Below, in pieces: positions 1 through 11,711 of a DNA stretch of 64,000 nt. The DNA comes from Tricholomella constricta (taxonomy: Eukaryota > Basidiomycota > Agaricomycetes > Agaricales > Lyophyllaceae): the NCBI GenBank assembly GCA_013368375.1, contig JAACJP010000053.1:155124-219123 (forward strand), read 5' to 3'. The position numbers were made by a program, and so were the translations under genes. Position 1 is the stretch's first letter, and the number at the start of each line of letters is the position of its first letter. The notes beneath the pieces were generated by a model. The model saw nothing but the letters and a program-made list of their open reading frames with translations. It had not been told where the DNA came from and made no database searches.

Positions 1-1294
1 GGTCGGGTCCTCTTGCAACTTCCAGTGGAGGCACAAATGGGACGCCTGGTGCTCTATGGCAGCTTCTTCCGCTGTTTAGATCAAGCTTTGACTCTTGCCG
101 CGATTCTGACCAACCGGGAGCCATTTATGTCGCCTATGCACCTTAAAGCGGAGGCCGCTGCGAAGAAAAATTCTTGGACACCCCAGGAGTTCAGATCTGA
201 CGCCCTTGCTACACTCCAAGCGTTCAACTCCTGGTGGGCCATGCAATCGAAAGGGGAATATGTCTCGGCGAATAGGTTCTGCGTAGAGAACTTCCTTGCA
301 AAGCCTACGCTGCTGATGATTCAGAAAATCAAAGGCCACCTACTGCAATCTTTGTATCGTGCTGGCGTCATCGATGTGTCCGCTGGAGGCCTCGTGGATG
401 GCTCGAACACGCGGTACGCTGTCCCACCGGAACTTAATGCCAATGGTGATTCTCTACCTCTGTTGGCAGCCCTTATATCGATTGCTTCGCAACCAAAATT
501 TGCAATTCGTGTCGGGGAGAAAACTTATCGCACGTCACAAGACAAGGTATATGATTTCTTGTCATTCCATACAGTCTGCTAAACCTATATTGGATTCGTT
601 CCAGGTTACCTTCATCCACCCGTCAAGCGTAAATCACCGGAAGAGGGAACTTCCCGACCAAGATTCTGTTTCGCCTGGAGAAAAACAGCTTTTCGCTTTT
701 GCCGAGAAACGACAGAATATATCAACGGGCAGCAGTAATGCGCAAACCTTCCTGGTCACCACTACTCGGCTCGATCCAATGACGTACATGCTTTTCGGAG
801 CTTACAAACTTCAAGTGACGGAGCGTGGACTCGATTGCGATAACTGGCTCCCCATCGTCGGTAACCTCGACGCATTGGATGACATTCAGCATTTAAAGAC
901 GTTGATGGAGGCTTGCATGCTGAGAGTCTTTGAGGGCATCACAATGGGCAGACGCCACCAGCGCCGAGGTTCTGCAATGCCGGCCATGCCTCGGGAAGGG
1001 GAGGCTGAGTCTGGCGACGAAGACGAAGAAAAGGATTATTCGCTCTCCCGGGATGAGGTCAAGGAGTTGGACCTGATGACAAGGGACGTCGTGCGTATCT
1101 TGAATCGCTATAGTGATGAACGAATGGCCTCCCAATCACGTCAAAATTCTCGCCCCGCTACTCCAATGGGTTCACCATTTACACAATCTGTGCGACTACC
1201 CGGCTCACTTTCTGGTTATTCGACCCCGACTACATTCGGTGGTTCAGCATTTAATTCGAGGCCTGGCACTCCGAGCAGATTGCGGAGGTTCTAG
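1..1294 (+). CDS. DExH-box ATP-dependent RNA helicase, C-terminal part (cut by window edge)
   Basis: The reading frame is already open at base 1, so the helicase core and start lie outside the window. The visible part reads as the region after the helicase core: an HA2-like helical domain (LYGSFFRCLDQALTLAAIL then REPFMSP) and an OB-fold domain (VTFIHPSSVN, then TTTRLDPMTYMLFGAYKLQV). This pattern is typical of the large DHX29/DHX57/YTHDC2-like DExH helicases that remodel structured RNA. A 58-base intron (547-604) joins TSQDK to VTFIHPSS in phase 0. The last ~120 residues are an acidic and then Ser/Pro/Thr-rich tail (SRPATPMGSPF) ending with the stop at 1292-1294. I see no disabling change. 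The exact subfamily cannot be fixed without the N-terminal half. Confidence 0.85.
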
Positions 1295-1710
1295 TTCGAT
1301 GTGTCTTCCTTTATCCTATAATCCTTGGCATTCTGGGCAGAGCAAAGAGAAACTTTGTCGAGAATGGCATGCAAAACTTAGACTAATAAAGTAGTTAGAT
1401 AGCTGAAAACATTCTGGTTGATTTCGAGAGCCTTTACAGCTAGTAGCTTAGGCCCGGGAAATACCCACATTCCGTTTTCATGAACGCAGCGAGAAAGCCG
1501 TTATAATTAGAAGACTTGAGCGGATGACTCTACTTACAGTAGTAGTTTTGACGGGAGGTTCTCCAGCTTCAGTGACGGCACGTGATCGCAACACGACCAC
1601 CTCCCAACCTGCAGCGATTGCCTTTCCACTGGTCGCTTGAATCGATCTTATTCTAAACCACCCACCCTTGTCATTCCTCTGCAACATCGTTGCCCGTCCT
1701 TCCAGTCACC
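1295..1710. other. Intergenic, promoter region of the AP-2 alpha gene
   Basis: This 416-base gap lies between the helicase stop and the AP-2 alpha start on the same strand. I see no convincing coding exon or RNA gene. A pyrimidine-rich stretch directly before the AP-2 alpha start is typical of a fungal promoter and 5' leader. Confidence 0.5.
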
Positions 1711-4700
1711 ATGGCTACCTCTATGCGTGGGCTTACGCAGGTCTAACCTTCTCTTGTTTCATTGTCTTGGGCAACTAAATGAGGATTTAGTTCATTGCAG
1801 ACATACGCGGTGCGCGTGTAAGAGATCTGGAGGAGAAACGGATTAACAAGGAGATGGCCAATATCAGGAAGAAGTTCAAAGGCTCGTGTCTGGATATCCG
1901 TAACCTGTTTCCTCAACTTACTGAGCAGATATACTTAGATGGAAATCTCGATGGGTACCAGAAAAAGAAGTGAGCATCCGTTGGAAAAGGCGATCATTGT
2001 TTGTGACTGACAACTACCAATTCACAGATATGTCGCCAAAATCATCTTCACATACATCTTGGGTTACAAAGTGGACGTTGGACACATGGAAGCCGTCAAT
2101 TTAATCTCGAGCCCGAAATATAGTGAGAAGCAGATAGTACGTTTTCGCCAATTAACGCCGACGTCCAGAGCTGAGACTTGAAAAAGGGATACCTTGCTGT
2201 AACATTGCTGATGCACGAGAACTCTGATTTTCTGAGACTGGTTGTCAATTCTATCCGAAAAGATTTGGACGGAAATAACGAGATCGATAACTGCTTGGCT
2301 TTACATGCGATTGCCAATGTCGGTGGAAGTGAAATGGCTGAGGCGTTAGCTGAAGATGTACATCGTCTGCTCATATCTCCGTGCGCCATCGGTTTCTTGT
2401 GCTGAAGTTTTTCCACTCACTCATTTGATAGGACTTCTCAGACCTTTGTCAAGAAAAAGGCAGCTTTAACCCTACTTCGATTGTATCGTAAACATCCCGA
2501 CGTCATACCCGCCGCTGAGTGGGCCTTGAGGATCGTATCTATTATGGATGATGCAGACTTGGTGATTGTAACTGTCTATGAAGAGTATCGTACACTTACC
2601 TTTTTCTAAACAGGGCGTCGTAATTTGCGTAACGAGCTTAGTGATGGCTCTGGCCCAGGATCATCTTGATGCATACGCAGTGTGCTATACCAAGGCAGTT
2701 GATCGTTTGCACCGCGTACGCATTTTGATTTCAAGCCACTTATTTACCTAATCTGTTCGCAGCTCGTCATTGAGCATGAATACTCGGCGACATATGCGTA
2801 TTACAAAGTACCATCCCCGTGGCTTCAAGTTAAACTCCTTCGATTATTACAGTATTACCCTCCCTCAGGTGAACATTATTTTGGGTTGTACATATGAACT
2901 GCTCCTGACACTGCGTCAGAGGATCCAACGATACGATCCGTTCTCCACCAGGTTCTGCAGACGATCATGAATAATAGTGCCGAACCGACGAGGAATGTTC
3001 AACACAACAACGCTCAACATGCTGTACTCTTCGAGGCCATCGGGCTTGCTATTCATTTGGACAGTGCGTCGCCGCTAGTCGGCACAGCAGCGGTTTTACT
3101 GGCTCGTTTTATATCTTCAAAGGAGACCAATGTCAGATATCTGGGTCTGGACACAATGGCTCATCTCGCTGCTCGAGCAGAATCTCTAGAGCCCATCAAG
3201 CGACATCAGAGCACAATCATCCTCTCTCTCAGAGACAAGGATATATCCGTTCGCAGACGAGCCTTAGACCTTCTGTACAGCATGTGCGACGTCGACAACT
3301 CTGAACTCATCGTGGGAGAGCTATTGCGATACCTCAGAGTTGCAGATTACGCACTGCGGGAGGAAATGGTTCTGAAAATCGCCATTCTGACGGAGAAGTA
3401 CGCTAGCTCGTACAAGTGGTACGTCGACACTATCTTGCAATTGATAAGTGCCGCGGGAGATCACGTTGGAGATGAGGTCTGGTATCGGGTCGTTCAAATT
3501 GTGACAAACACGGAGGATCTGCAGGAATACGCAGCAAAAGTAGTTTTCGAACACCTGAAAGCCCCTTCAACCCACGAAAGTTTGGTCAAAGTTGGAGGTA
3601 GCTAGTCCATTAATTCTTGAAAAGATAACACTGACAGCCGCTTCCAGGTTACATCCTGGGCGAATACGGCCATCTCATTGCAAACGAGCCAGGATATAGC
3701 CCGATGGAACAATTCCAGGTCCTTCACACCAAGTCCCAATTCTGCATCGCCTCCACTCGGTCTCTTTTGTTGTCCACATACATCAAGTGGGTCAACGTAT
3801 TTCCAGAAATCAAGCCCCAGTTGGTCAACATATTTGAGCGATATCGCCATGTCCTCGATGCTGAACTACAGCAACGCGCATGCGAGTTCTACGCGCTGGC
3901 ATCGAGACCGGATGATGACGAGCTGCTCCAAAATGTCTGTGAAGAGATGCCCCCGTTCCCGCCGCGTGTGAGCGCCCTTCTCGGGCGGCTCAATATGAAA
4001 CACGGGGATACAGAGGACAAGAGGACCTGGGTTCATGGTGGAAAGGAAGCTAATTTAGACAGGGATATTGTCAAACGGAAGGCCGACGGTAGCTTCGCCG
4101 CCGTTGGAGATGGTCAGGATATCATGGGATCTCTCGCAGGCTTAGAGATATCGGCTTCATCCGCAGAAGCCGGAGGGGCGATACCAGATCCTGTGATTTC
4201 CACTAAGCCTCCTCGCCTCACCACTGGGCCCAATATGGATCGTTGGTTCGACAAGCTCACGTACACTGCAGAAGGTGTTCTCTACGAAGACGATCAAGTA
4301 CAGATCGGAGTCAAGTCTCGTTACCAAGGTCATTTAGGGCAGCTGGCTGTTTACATTGGGAACAAGGTGTCGGCGCCACTCACGTCATTCACGACAAGAA
4401 TCCATGTCAGCGATCCTGATGCTCTATCTGTTACATTTGCAAAAATGCCGCCCAGCACCATAGGGCCTCGCACGCAAACGCAGCAATTGTTACACATCGA
4501 ATGTAAACAGATGTTTACGACGCCTCCCATCCTCAGTGTCTCGTATTTGGCCGGCTCGCACCAAACTCTATCCATTCGGCTACCGATCGTCGTTACAAAG
4601 TTCTTCGAACATGTCAAACTAGGAGCTGCTGACTTTTTCGAGCGGTGGAAACTGATTGGAGGTCCTCCTCGGGAAGATCAGGCCATATTCTCTATCGAAT

Positions 4701-5024
4701 TGAATAGTGCAGGGCAGCTCGATCTTGCGAAACATCGACAAGTCGTTTCAGGCCATCGGCTCAATCTCCTGGATGACATCGACCCAAACCCAAACAACCT
4801 CGTAGCTGCCGGTGTTCTCCACATGTCCGTTGAAGGCAAAGTTGGGTGCCTTCTACGATTAGAGCCCAATCGGGAGGCCAAGGTATATAATTTGTTCCAA
4901 ACCACAATCGTTAACAGCTAACCTCTCCATCCAGCTTTGCCGCTTAACACTGAGAAGTACATCAGAAACTGTTGCAACGGAAGTTCGCAAACTAGTACAA
5001 CAACCATTGAAGACAGACTCATAG
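1711..5024 (+). CDS. AP-2 clathrin adaptor complex, alpha-adaptin subunit
   Basis: Alpha-adaptin is the large AP-2 subunit that binds PIP2 and cargo at the plasma membrane and recruits endocytic factors. The start at 1711 gives [10 protein letters not shown], which joins [20 protein letters not shown] across intron 1741-1790. A second intron (1888-1938) restores [15 protein letters not shown]. The trunk then reads as canonical adaptin N repeats ([53 protein letters not shown]). The hinge is followed by the alpha appendage (sandwich then platform). Roughly ten short introns split the 5' half, while the 3' half is mostly one exon from about 3650 to 4880. A last exon after the intron ending near 4936 closes with [10 protein letters not shown] and the stop at 5022-5024. 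Length is about 900 residues, usual for fungi. It converges on the RasGAP gene, 102 bases away. Confidence 0.93.
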
Positions 5025-5126
5025 CATCGTCTCAATCCTATATACTATACATATATTACTAACGCATTAATCACAAACCCTGATTCCTTCCACGATAATT
5101 ATGCAAAGAAGAGTCCCCCGATCCTT

Positions 5127-8100
5127 TCACCGTCGTAAAATTCCCCTAAAAAGCTCTCGGACCCGCTTTCCTGTGGGGTCTGACTCAGGTAGCGGGTCTG
5201 TTGGCTGAATTGTTTGTTGGGGTGTAACCAGTTGTGATTGAAGTCCAAAGGATGGGACAGAATCCGTTGAAGTTGATTTAAGATGCGTGCGTTGTAAGTC
5301 CGTTCGCCGGACATCAGGGTCTGCAGAGGCAAGGGTGAAGACTCGAGGGCTTGACGTTGCGGGGAGGTCACCAAACAACCGTCTATGAGGGGAATTTGAT
5401 TCTGATGGGGATGGCGCCGTGGATGGTCTCGATGGTTTGCGCGGCCGGCGACGGTCACTGGAAGAACCTGACAATGGGGAGGGTGGTGATCGTTCCGCTA
5501 AAAAACCAGCTCTGCTCAAGGAGCATGCATAAAGGGGCGAGTTAGGCTGGCGGTCCGAAGAGATCTTTGTCGCCAGTTGGCTGACTCGCAGTAATGCCTG
5601 TTCTTCGACGTCGAAGCATTTTGAACAGAAATCATCTAAAGGTCGATCAGCAGGATCACGAGGCTTCGGTCGTGCCTGAAATTCCCTTGAATTCCGAATT
5701 ACAGCCGAGGTTATGATTGCTAAATGTCGAGGAATGTCCAGTGAATATGGAAGAATTGGAATTGTTTCTCTGTCGAGCACTGGCATGGTCGAGGAGCGTT
5801 GCCGCAGGTAATTTACGACATTAAGGCGGTCGTGCCTGTTAGAGACTGACCCTTGGTGGAATGGGCGGTCCAGCGTTGGTGTGGAGACCACCAAAATGTA
5901 GTCGATCATCGCGGGTATGCTTTCCGTCAAGAAATCTTTTACACCACGCATGAAATCTTCTTTGTGTACATTCTAGTAATATATGCGCATTACAGGGAGC
6001 ACAGAACAATACATAAGAAAACTCACCGAATTCAGGTTCGCCAGGCTCTGTATTACTTTAGCAATCAGTGTAAGGCTTCGTTGTATGGGTGCACTGGGTA
6101 ACCCTGGTTTTTGTTAGAGAGAAATTGCCAACGTTGTGTTCAACATACCTGGACATAGACCGAAGAGATGAGGATGAAGTATCGCTGGCACGATGAACCT
6201 GAGAAAGCAGAAGGCCGACACGCTTTGCCACGGAAGTTCTCGACTCAACTCCTGGGACAGGGATTCTGGTCGGTATCGCTTTTCAACGAGTGTTCTGATA
6301 GTCTCGAAGAGCCGGCGCATTTCCCTAGTGGAATGTACTCAAGCGTCATATCTTTGTGAAATGGAGATGGACATACTGTGGGCATTCCGCCCTCACGGAA
6401 TAGATCTGATTCCAAAATTCCTGGCACCAATAGATCAATAGATCAACATTCCGCTCCAGATCTTTCGTGCTCTTTCCGCTTCGTAAGGGATCGACCTCGA
6501 TGGAGACTCGTTCTGCGCAAAGCCTACGAAGGACACCACCAATGCTGGCCTCCAAGAACGCCTTCCCATACACTGCCATGCACGACTCCATGACTTTGGT
6601 CAAGGTAGTGTTTCCACGGAACAGCGTTTGATGGGCTGGATGTACATTAGAGGTAAGAGGTTTCGGAAATATATGCCAAACTCACATGAAGGAGTGCCAT
6701 CTACTTCGCGCGAGGCGAGTTCTTGCACCTGTTCGATCAAGACATTCCGGGCAATGGCAACAGACATAAGGTGCGTTGAAAGCGCTTTTAGCTTCAGTTT
6801 GCTTTCGAAATCATCTATCCAATCCAGGAAATTACGGGAATTGAAAGTCTGCAAACAAATATTCGATGAACGAAAAGTTCGAGGTAGTAGTAATAGAAAA
6901 AACTACCTCTAGAAGTCCATGGTAGGCCGAATATGGAAGAATTATCTCCCTGTATCAAATTGAGCGAGAGACTCTGAGTAGAAATATAAAACACTGACTC
7001 GTCCACGCGCAGCTTCAGTCTAAGCTCTCCAACTTGAACATCGCTTGTGGGTGAGCCACTGTGAAGAACTGGAAACCAGCCCTCAACTGATTCTCCACGA
7101 CGGAAGTTTCCGAGAGGTATCTTTACTGACCCCAACGTCGTGCCTTTTAATAATTTCTTTTCCCGCCAAACCAGTAAGACTAGTGATTCGAAGGGAGGTA
7201 GATCAGATAATATGAAACTCTCATGCCAATCTGGGGACCCGATGCCTTTTTTCATAGTGGTCCGGCCACAGAGAATATCGTTGAGATGAATGGCGCAGTA
7301 AATACCGAGGTCGACAGCATCAGGTTCGGCGTTATCTCCATTCTCAAACAACTTGGAGTTACCCAGCCCTCGACCTTGAATCACAGTGAGGTCCACCTGC
7401 CGCCACATACGATAGGACCCGCCATCGGAAGGGAAGAACCACCGGCCATAAATCTCCGGAATGGCATAAGACCTTAAGAGGGCGAACCAAGTGTTGCACA
7501 AGTCTGTGCTCGAGAACTGAAGGTATACAGGCTCTGCCGTGTGGCTCGACGTCCAACGTTGGCCGCTGGGAAGACAATTAAGTAGTGCAGAAAGGGGATG
7601 ATATGAACCTCACCCAATGCAATAAATACCAAGACACTCCTTCCTAAAGAATAAAGACGCATCGGCTTGCCTTACGTCCGTTTGGTTGAGTAGGTGAATG
7701 TACACCGTTTGGTAAAGGATGCTTTCCTAATGTGATGATTCATTAGCGTGGAGCAGCGAAACCGATAATGCTACGTACGTCAACATATATGTTTAGTAGA
7801 CATCGTTGCCCTTCTTCTGAGAGTTTGCAAGTCGCTGACCTCCAGTGACCACCTCCTGTAGGGCCTTTCGAAAGAGCAAGCCAACTGGATTTTTCTGCTC
7901 AGACATTAGGTCAAGGCTTTTCTCGTTCATGCTATTGTTGTTTACCCTTGAGTTTCCTATTATCTTCTGCCTGTCCAATGGAAGTTTCACGCTTTTCAGA
8001 TCTCTTACGCGGATTCACGGGCTTGAAGAACATTCGCAGTCAATGTTGATAACGTAGAGGATAATCAAGCAATGCATACCTTGCGCAACGCTGCAGCCGC

Positions 8101-8187
8101 GACATTGGATACGTAGAGCTCTGCAGAAACAAGGAACTCCTTGGGAAGTTCTGAACGTCCTGGTGATTGCTCCCAATGCTGCGACAT
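5127..8187 (-). CDS. Ras GTPase-activating protein with PH, C2 and RasGAP domains (BUD2/CLA2-like)
   Basis: RasGAPs switch off Ras-family GTPases, and the domain set here resembles fungal BUD2/CLA2. I place the start at 8187 (MSQHWEQSPGRSELPKEF), because from there short exons can be joined into a PH-like segment (ILYQTVYIHLLNQTDV.., RKECLGIYCIGGQRWTSSH) ending near 7450. A C2 domain follows (VDLTVIQGRGLGNSKLF, CAIHLNDILCGRTTMKKG). The GAP domain carries the arginine finger in LFRGNTTLTKVMES (FRGN at 6610-6621) and the signature FLRFIVPAILHPHLFGL near 6170-6220. The C-terminal tail is Ser/Pro-rich and ends RVRELFRGILRR. The intron map 5' of 7700 is my reconstruction and its junctions are less certain than the GAP core. 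The specific GTPase target is not visible. Confidence 0.8.
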
Positions 8188-8699
8188 GTAAAAGACGAAG
8201 GAAAATGGAGACTGGAGTGGACGTATGTATGTTCAAGAAAGAATATTTTGGAGGATAGATTGGTCAGGGTAACAGTATTCTTTCAGAGCATGATTGTGGC
8301 GATGCTCGTTGTGGTTGCCGTACTTACAAATGTCAAAGCTTGTATCTAAACAAACTGTTCGTAACACTAGATACGCTACACTCACAGACACCTCTCAGAA
8401 AGCAGGATTGGAATAATGCGGAAAAGTTGCAGGACAAGAACCCATGGACCAAGATTGTAATCGTCAAGTCGTAACAGGCGTCTCTTAGCCTCGCATGGCT
8501 CCCCGGAAGAGTTCCCGCGCGGGCTCAGATTCTAGAGGTATCTGAAGTAGAAATAATGCTGGACTGTGACGGGGTATTGAAACATTACAGCGCTGAGCAT
8601 CCCTCTGACAGGTAGACACCAAAACTTGTGTCAGCCATGGCTGCACGACTAAGGATAATTCGACTCGCAACCAAAACCGTCTACAAATTAGTGCTAGAA
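8188..8699. other. Intergenic between the elongase and RasGAP genes
   Basis: This 512-base gap contains no gene I can support. On the minus strand a short exon-like segment (8485 to about 8540, preceded by a good acceptor) ends EPARELFRGAMRG and a stop. It resembles the RasGAP C-terminus and is discussed as a finding. Confidence 0.4.
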
Positions 8700-10004
8700 T
8701 TAAGTTCCAAGGGTATAAGGGCCCGTATATTGCTCGTGATTATATGGGGGATACAACTTCACTCCGTCTTGTGCCTGTATGGCAGTTGTTAAGCGATGAG
8801 AGACTCTATGCGGAGTTGAGACTAACCCGCTGGCTTTTCCATTTGCAACGCCGTTCACCTTGGGTTTACCGGTCGAGGGTTTCTTGTATGTTTGAAAGTA
8901 GAAGTTGATGAAGAGTCCAAGGTAGCTGGTGAGAAGCGCGCATCCGAAGATAGCAGCACCTTCTGAGCCAGCACAGTCACCAATGTGGGGGAGGGCGTCA
9001 GGGTAATATTTTACGGCCATATGTGAATAAGCTGGGAGCGTGGGTGGGTCAGCTTTGAACAGTGTTGAAAGAGCATGATAGACGTACTTCCAAAGTAAAC
9101 AAGGCCAAGGTCGATAACAAATTGCGTAATTTGCATTGTCGTGAGGTATTTCTTCCACTGTAAAATTCGGTCGGATAAGTAGCAGGAAAGTGAAGCCAAC
9201 AAGAAAGCCTACCCAAATCCTTGCACCACCTGCAGTCGCGTAGTAGTAGTAATCTGAAAAAGAAGTTGTCAATGGTGCCCGTCCAAGAAGCACTGACGAC
9301 CTACACATAACAACATGGACCGCCAAGTTGAGGACGATCACGGCCCATGACTTCATGTGAAAAAGTAAGCGGAAGAACGCGCAATAAGTAATATGAACTG
9401 ACGATGCTGGTGCGGCCATTCAGTTGGGAGTAACAGAGCAAGGCAGTTGCGGAATGGTGGAAGACATGCAAGAATTCTGTTGAAACATATGCATAAGAGT
9501 ATGGCAATAGAGTGTTGATGGGCAAGGCGTACGCATTGGTTTCTTCTTGAAGGCCAGGAAGACGGTGTCCAGCAGTTCCAAGTACTTGAAGTAGTAATTG
9601 ATCATGTAGTAGAACTCCATCCTCTAGTATGCCACGTCTGAGAAGGATTGCATGCGTAAACATCAGGGAACACGTACCGGAGTCCAAGCCTCCTTTGCAC
9701 AGAGACCATGGAAGATACCGCCCTTCCACATTATGGGTAAAATCTCTTCCAACATAAGGACCAGAAGAAGCAAGCTTCCGGAACTAAGAATAACATTATG
9801 TGCTTGAAAAAGTGCGTTGAGCTTGTGGGGTTGCTTGTTTTTCATGAGGGCCTTAACACCGAAGATGACAGCGAGGTATGCGGTGAGCGTTCCCAACACG
9901 GCGGGAGTTGTCGAAAGAGGTGTCTCTCCCGGGACATAACTTATCAGGTGCTTTGGAAGAGAAATAGGAACATGGGCCAAAAGGAAATCAGCGAGGGGAG
10001 CCAT
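8700..10004 (-). CDS. ELO-family very-long-chain fatty acid elongase (3-ketoacyl-CoA synthase)
   Basis: ELO proteins catalyse the condensing step of very-long-chain fatty acid elongation in the endoplasmic reticulum, supplying sphingolipid acyl chains. The start at 10004 gives MAPLADFLLAHVPISLPKHL. Hallmarks follow in order: the elongase segment EFYYMINYYFKYLELLDTVF, then KKKPM, then the histidine box TEFLHVFHHSATALLCYSQL (HxxHH), and several hydrophobic membrane spans (SWAVIVLNLAVHVVMYYYY is expected across the junction). The C-terminus is hydrophilic and Lys-rich (YKKPSTGKPKVNG), then KLYPPYNHEQYTGPYTLGT and the stop at 8700-8702. At least five short introns are needed. It most resembles the yeast ELO2/ELO3 type, but substrate chain length cannot be told by eye. 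Confidence 0.92.
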
Positions 10005-11711
10005 GGGAGGGTCAAGGAGCGAACAGTGGTCAGAAATTTTACACAGCGAATTTAGAGGAAGAGTGTGACAACCGATGTCACATTCACGCGATTTTGTAGG
10101 GCCATCATGTGTTTATGAATCACAGCGGGATCATTAAATGTTTGACCGGCGATTGAGATTCATTCTAACGAAGCGAACAGTGAATGTATATGTTACAAGT
10201 ATGTAGTTTTTTGCGCGTAAAGGTACACCATGCGATGAGCTCAACCGTCCATGAGGCAAAAAAAATAGAATCAAGTAATGACTAAACATGGGCCAGCTTC
10301 AAGGTCAGCGAGCAAGACATGCTCCCTGCGAGACGTCGCCGTCAACAATAATCTTTTGTTTTCAATTTAAATCCATACCTTTTTTTGAGCTGGGCATTTT
10401 TCAGGAGATCACAGGCAGTTGTGGTGATTTGCGAGCTCCCTGCGCCGGGTGGCATGGCACAAACGAGACAAAGAGGTGAGCTGGACGGGGCTAGACAATA
10501 TGAAGCGGAAACCTGGATGCGGACGATCAGATCTCAGTGTTCAGTGTAGTCGATGGTCAACGAGAGATACGAACTCCTGAGGTGCGAAGCGAGTGCAACA
10601 GGTCGTGGATAAACAGTAGAAATCGTGAGCGTAGTTCGTGAAGGTCGTGAAGATCTAGGCCTAATTACCCCAAAGTCAAAGGCAAAGATGTGAATTTCAG
10701 AAAATATATACGTACAGAGATCTGATGAGGGGCTCCATGTGGGGACAGCGCAATGCAAGCGAACAGCAGGCCTGCCCGACTTTAGGATTAACCTAAGAGG
10801 CAGAAACCGTCAAATAAGTATAGAAAAGAGTCAATTGAGACCGACTGGGTGAAAGGTTCGACAGAGTCGCACAGGTTGCCCAACTATCGCAAGTTTAAAA
10901 GTGTTGCAACTAAACCGGAGAGGGGCATACCTCATTGAGTTGTATTTTGGATTGGGCCTTGTCGATAGACAAGACGGGGGTGGAGTTTGGAAGGACAGAG
11001 ACCATGAGTTAGGTGTTGTGGAATGGCTGTTGCTCAGGTGTGCAGCACACGACCATTGAAGCTGAAGCAGAGCTTTATAGGTTCCTAATAATGTCGCAGT
11101 CGTCACATCACGCCCTAAGCCGGAACCAACGGAAACGATCGGCAATATGTGTGAAGCACATCTACACGTTGTATCAAAGTTTCTTATACTCTGCATCGGC
11201 GCTGGGCACTCGGATGATACCTATTGTGCAGATGAAGAGTGAAGAGTCGATGCCCGGGCCTGTAGACAGTCTGGAACGGGTCTGGCACACTGAAATGTCA
11301 AAGCCGTCTCGAGCTCAAGGAGCGGACCGAACGGCGAAATGCGATGCACCTTCATGGACCTTTTCCACTTCCCAAGACCAATCTGGGTCCATCGATGGCA
11401 ACCTAGAAATGAAATCGATCAAAGGTTAACAGTGTGCACTTGATAGAGACTTACTGGTCCCATACGTAGATCACGGGTATGTTCCGCAAGCAGAGCGAGG
11501 CATGGAAACGGTGTGACAGACAAACTTCGCGCCCAAGACTTTAGATACACTGTCGCCCTCGGCGACTTCTAGAGGTCACCGTGGATTAGGTAATCGATCC
11601 GCACACAATGACGCGCAAGCCGATACCCGTGACGTCTGTCATAGCCGAAGCTGCTTGAACGTTACCACCGACGACAGTCGCATCCAGCTCACACTCTTTC
11701 TTATTCCAGCC
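10005..11711. other. 1.7 kb divergent intergenic region, elongase to VPS13
   Basis: This is the promoter-containing gap between two divergent genes. Open frames exist on both strands (for example around 10831-11196 and 11013-11429), but they show no family motif, no matching splice pattern and low-complexity composition. I see no tRNA, snRNA or rRNA signature here. A lineage-specific small gene or an untranslated RNA cannot be excluded. Confidence 0.45.

Noticed and set aside
1889..1938. A 39-base intron (donor at 1900) in AP-2 alpha
   Set aside because: It is shorter than the other introns; a donor at 1888 gives a 51-base intron and a better match to the family sequence around NLDGYQKKK.
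10850..10870. GGTTCGAC motif resembling a tRNA T-loop
   Set aside because: No matching acceptor, D and anticodon stems could be folded around it on either strand.
10831..11429. Possible small genes in the elongase-VPS13 gap
   Set aside because: Overlapping frames on opposite strands without recognisable motifs or a consistent splice pattern.
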